Below are positions 61,559-64,000 of a stretch of DNA of 64,000 nt, piece by piece; positions within the stretch are counted from its first letter, which is position 1, and the number at the start of each line of letters is the position of its first letter. This DNA is from Bilabrum cf. latius (lineage: Eukaryota > Bigyra: Bicosoecida > Bigyra > Bicosoecida). The stretch is from the NCBI GenBank assembly GCA_965178125.1, contig OZ237764.1, positions 558,001 to 622,000 on the forward strand, read 5' to 3'. Below the pieces are notes generated by a model. It ran no database searches, had not been told where the DNA came from, and saw nothing but the letters and a program-made list of their open reading frames with translations. The position numbers and the translations under genes were made by a program.

Positions 61559-62722
61559 TCAGAATCCCACACCAGCTATCGACCCGCCCTCCACGCCCTC
61601 CACAAACGCACTCAAATCGAAACTACTTGGCACTTCTACACCACCAGACCCTCCCGCACCAGCCTTGCAACCAGCCGATGCACCGGATGACCCGCCAGCC
61701 CCACCATCACCAGCCCCACCATCACCAGCCCCGCCATCACCCGCCCCGCCCCCCAGCACGAACTTCACCTGCCGAGACACATCCAGCACGACCACCCGCA
61801 CCGAATCATCACCGTCCCCGTCCCGCACCCACGCCTTGTCGCACGCCATCCGCACCTCGTCAGCAGCCGTGTCGTCCTCGGGCCCCGCGAAGAAGAAGCG
61901 CGTCTGCCCCTCCGCCCCCCTCGTCACGTCGAACCGCCGACTGGCCACCTCCTCCAGCGCAGAGCGGAGTTTCTCCGATTTCTCCGCGTCCGTCAGCTTG
62001 TCCGCAAGCACCACCACGCAGCGGGTGCTGTTCAGCGCGCTGCCCGCACTCCGCAGCGGCGCCACCGGAGCCAGCCACGGGAACTGCGCGGCGCCCGTCT
62101 CTGGTTCCGCAGCGATGGACTTGGCGTTGCGGTGCACCATCCGGCCCGTGGGCGCGTGGAGGATGGTGAGCTGCGGAATCTTCTGCACCCTGCACGCCAG
62201 GGCCAGCTGCTGGCTCACGGCCCCGGCACCCGCCCCCGCATCGCCGCCGTCTGCGTCAAACCGCAGCATGGGGAAGGGCATGGTCCCGGCGTACTCCTCC
62301 GTCTGGCCCCTGTCCGTGTCCGCCGACACGAAGATCACCTCGGACCCGGGCCGGATTGGCTCGTCGGACTTGCTCTCCTCCTCCTTGGCTTCCTGCTCGG
62401 CCCCTGACGCTGCCCCGGCTCCAGAGGCGGCTCCAGCCTCGGCATCGGCCGGCGACGCAGCCTTCTCCAGTGCGGAACCGGCGCCGTGCGATCCGATCAT
62501 AGCGATGGCGGGATACATGCGCGCCAGCCGGGCAGTGAAGGTCTTGCACGGCTTGCAGAAGGCAGCGCTGAAGTACAGAGCCACGTACTCGCTGCGAGCG
62601 CACACCTCCTGTAGCGTCTCTTCTCTCCCGTCCTTGTGCTGGATGACGGCGTCTTTGCGGCGAGCGATCTGGGCGAAGGTGGGCCGGCTGCAGGGGAAGT
62701 TCAGTCCGGCGGGATCATCCAT
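61559..62722 (-). CDS. Thioredoxin-fold protein (nucleoredoxin/tryparedoxin-like), tandem copy 2
   Basis: 387 residues, ATG at 62722, TGA at 61559-61561, no in-frame UAG. Same CKPC motif and domain order as copy 1, with substitutions (for example FTARLARMYPAIAMIG versus FTPRLAGMYPAIVTIG) and one fewer Glu codon in the acidic linker; the GGAGDGG tail has one more unit. The uninterrupted frame here confirms that the TAG at 56500 in copy 1 does not end the protein. Confidence 0.88.
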   Translation of the reverse strand: MDDPAGLNFPCSRPTFAQIARRKDAVIQHKDGREETLQEVCARSEYVALYFSAAFCKPCKTFTARLARMYPAIAMIGSHGAGSALEKAASPADAEAGAASGAGAASGAEQEAKEEESKSDEPIRPGSEVIFVSADTDRGQTEEYAGTMPFPMLRFDADGGDAGAGAGAVSQQLALACRVQKIPQLTILHAPTGRMVHRNAKSIAAEPETGAAQFPWLAPVAPLRSAGSALNSTRCVVVLADKLTDAEKSEKLRSALEEVASRRFDVTRGAEGQTRFFFAGPEDDTAADEVRMACDKAWVRDGDGDDSVRVVVLDVSRQVKFVLGGGAGDGGAGDGGAGDGGAGGSSGASAGCKAGAGGSGGVEVPSSFDLSAFVEGVEGGSIAGVGF

Positions 62723-62966
62723 GACTTTGGTGTGTTCCGTTTTGCTTCAGCCTCTTGTTTTGCCTTTCAGCTTCTGAGGTCGGCAGGGCTCAGGCGGGTC
62801 CAATCACATATGAACGAAGACCCTTTTGCCAATCACGCGACTGTTGCGTTCGATTCATGGAGATTCTGGTTTATTCTAGAAACTGCATCGGATTGGCCAG
62901 CGTGTACTTCAGGGCTCAAGCTGAAGCCAAATCTGGTGCGGCTCCATGCAAACGGTACTGGTAAAG

Positions 62967-64000
62967 ATGGCGGCTGTTGCTGCATTCTTGCTAGTGATGC
63001 TAGTGGTCGCTCCTGCAGCTGTGGCCGAAGAGCAAGGAGATTCGTTGATGCTGCGGCATGATACCATGGTACAGCGGCCTGTTGGTATTCCGAAAGCCGC
63101 CAGGAACTTCTAAAAGAGGGAGCAAAAGAGACGAGCTGGCTAGAAAGGGAGGCGCAAGCAAGGAACCTAGCCTTCGGGCGGTCAATCGAGTAAGATCTCA
63201 GCCCAAGGTAGCACAGTCCATTCAGTGCTGAAAGTCGGCATGATTTATGCATGGCCGCAGACCTTATCGATTGAGGTAAGTGGCAAACTAGAGCACATCG
63301 ACATGGGTGTCAAGGTTGGCATGACCAGCGATCGTTTCGAGCTTGACAAGCTCGATCCGGACAGCCTGGTCCTAGCCACTCAAGTCGGATTCGGTGCAGA
63401 GGCAGCACAGGCTGCCGGCAGTGCGTCATTCAAGCCATACATCACTCAGGTATCGTCCAAAGATCCGCCGATTGCCGCTGTGGCCGGAAGCTCGGGTCTC
63501 AGCGTCGATTCATAGGGCGCTGGGAGCAAGGCCCAGTCTGGCTAGCCTTCCGGTGCTGTTGATTCTGCGGGTCAATCCGGCACGTTAAAATCTTCATCCT
63601 CTTCCGGTGCTTCGCGCGAGCCGACGTCCACCAGCTCCAGCGCTTGTGCTTAGAAGCCAGCCGCTGGAGCGGAGTTCCCATCCGATGGCACCGGCGCAGT
63701 GGGCTCTGGTGCTGGATAGGACAAGGCTTCGACGGCAACTGGAGGGGCAGCCACCGCGGCCCATAGTGAGCATACCTTGCCTGCCGGTGCATCTGTCGGT
63801 CCCTCAGTGCCCATGAGCGGGGCATCGGCGAGTGCTTCCTACCAGCAGTCCCCAGGTGGTGCCAAGGATGGACAGAAGATCTGGAGCGGCTTCCTCGAAC
63901 TGAGCCACAGGGTTCTATCGCGCGCTCTGGGCACGCTTGCGAGTGGGAATCCCGCCATCCTTAACTTCTGGCGCGAGGAAGTGCAGGGGGACGAGGGATC
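62967..64000 (+). pseudogene. Tandem copy 2 of the Ser/Ala-rich protein; interrupted and cut by the window edge
   Basis: Aligns with 57720 onward. At 63111-63113 it has in-frame TAA where copy 1 has ATG, after the segment AARNF. As TAA is a stop in this genome, the ORF from 62967 ends after 48 residues. The downstream frame (63225 onward) is intact to the window end, with the same TAGs as copy 1. Either this copy is broken near its N-terminus, or in both copies translation really starts after this point. Confidence 0.55.

Larger units (their letters stand above)
60107..64000. repeat. Tandem segmental duplication, unit 2, cut by the window edge
   Basis: Head-to-tail repeat of 54925-60095. The copy begins about 75 bp after the stop of the plus-strand gene of unit 1 and continues past the window end. 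Confidence 0.9.

Noticed and set aside
1-64000. Explaining the broken frames by pseudogenes, sequencing errors or programmed readthrough
   Set aside because: The checked interruptions are only TAG, hundreds of codons on each side stay in frame, tandem TAG TAG occurs, and paralogues have CAA or CAG at TAG positions.

Overview
This is nuclear DNA of a GC-rich microbial eukaryote. Spliceosomal GT-AG introns can be placed exactly in several genes (43, 92, 96, 104, 113, 161, 168 and 169 nt). Most genes are long and intron-poor, and many encode secreted or surface proteins or long disordered proteins. Window edges cut one gene on the left and a duplicated unit on the right.

The central result is a changed genetic code. 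Read with the standard code, almost every gene breaks into pieces. In each case the pieces lie in one frame, the breaks I checked are all TAG, and the frame finally closes at TGA or, rarely, TAA. UAG is therefore a sense codon. Three alignments between paralogues inside the window put UAG opposite CAA or CAG, and UAG also sits inside glutamine runs, so it most probably means glutamine, with UAA and UGA as stops (the codon assignment of NCBI table 15). I cannot name the organism from sequence alone.

Layout: 1-4319 (-) partial disordered protein; 4560-6794 (-) secreted glycoside-hydrolase-like protein, five exons, no UAG; 7157-13199 (+) disordered protein with a TFIIS-N-like tail; 13680-27595 (-) a roughly 4,584-residue membrane protein with beta-helix, GCC2/GCC3-type and multi-pass segments; 28480-32838 (+) kinase-like plus armadillo-repeat protein; 32956-40773 (-) FG-GAP surface protein 1; 40915-54785 (-) paralogous FG-GAP protein 2, split by a 7,616-bp PAT-type DIRS retroelement (45464-53079); then a tandem duplication of about 5.2 kb (54925-60095 and 60107 to the right edge). 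Each duplicated unit carries an ankyrin-like gene (-), a thioredoxin-like gene (-) and a plus-strand disordered protein.

The retroelement is written in the host's UAG-sense code, inserted without target duplication, and its exact removal restores the FG-GAP reading frame. The second copy of the duplicated unit shows decay: an in-frame TAA and a lost splice donor.
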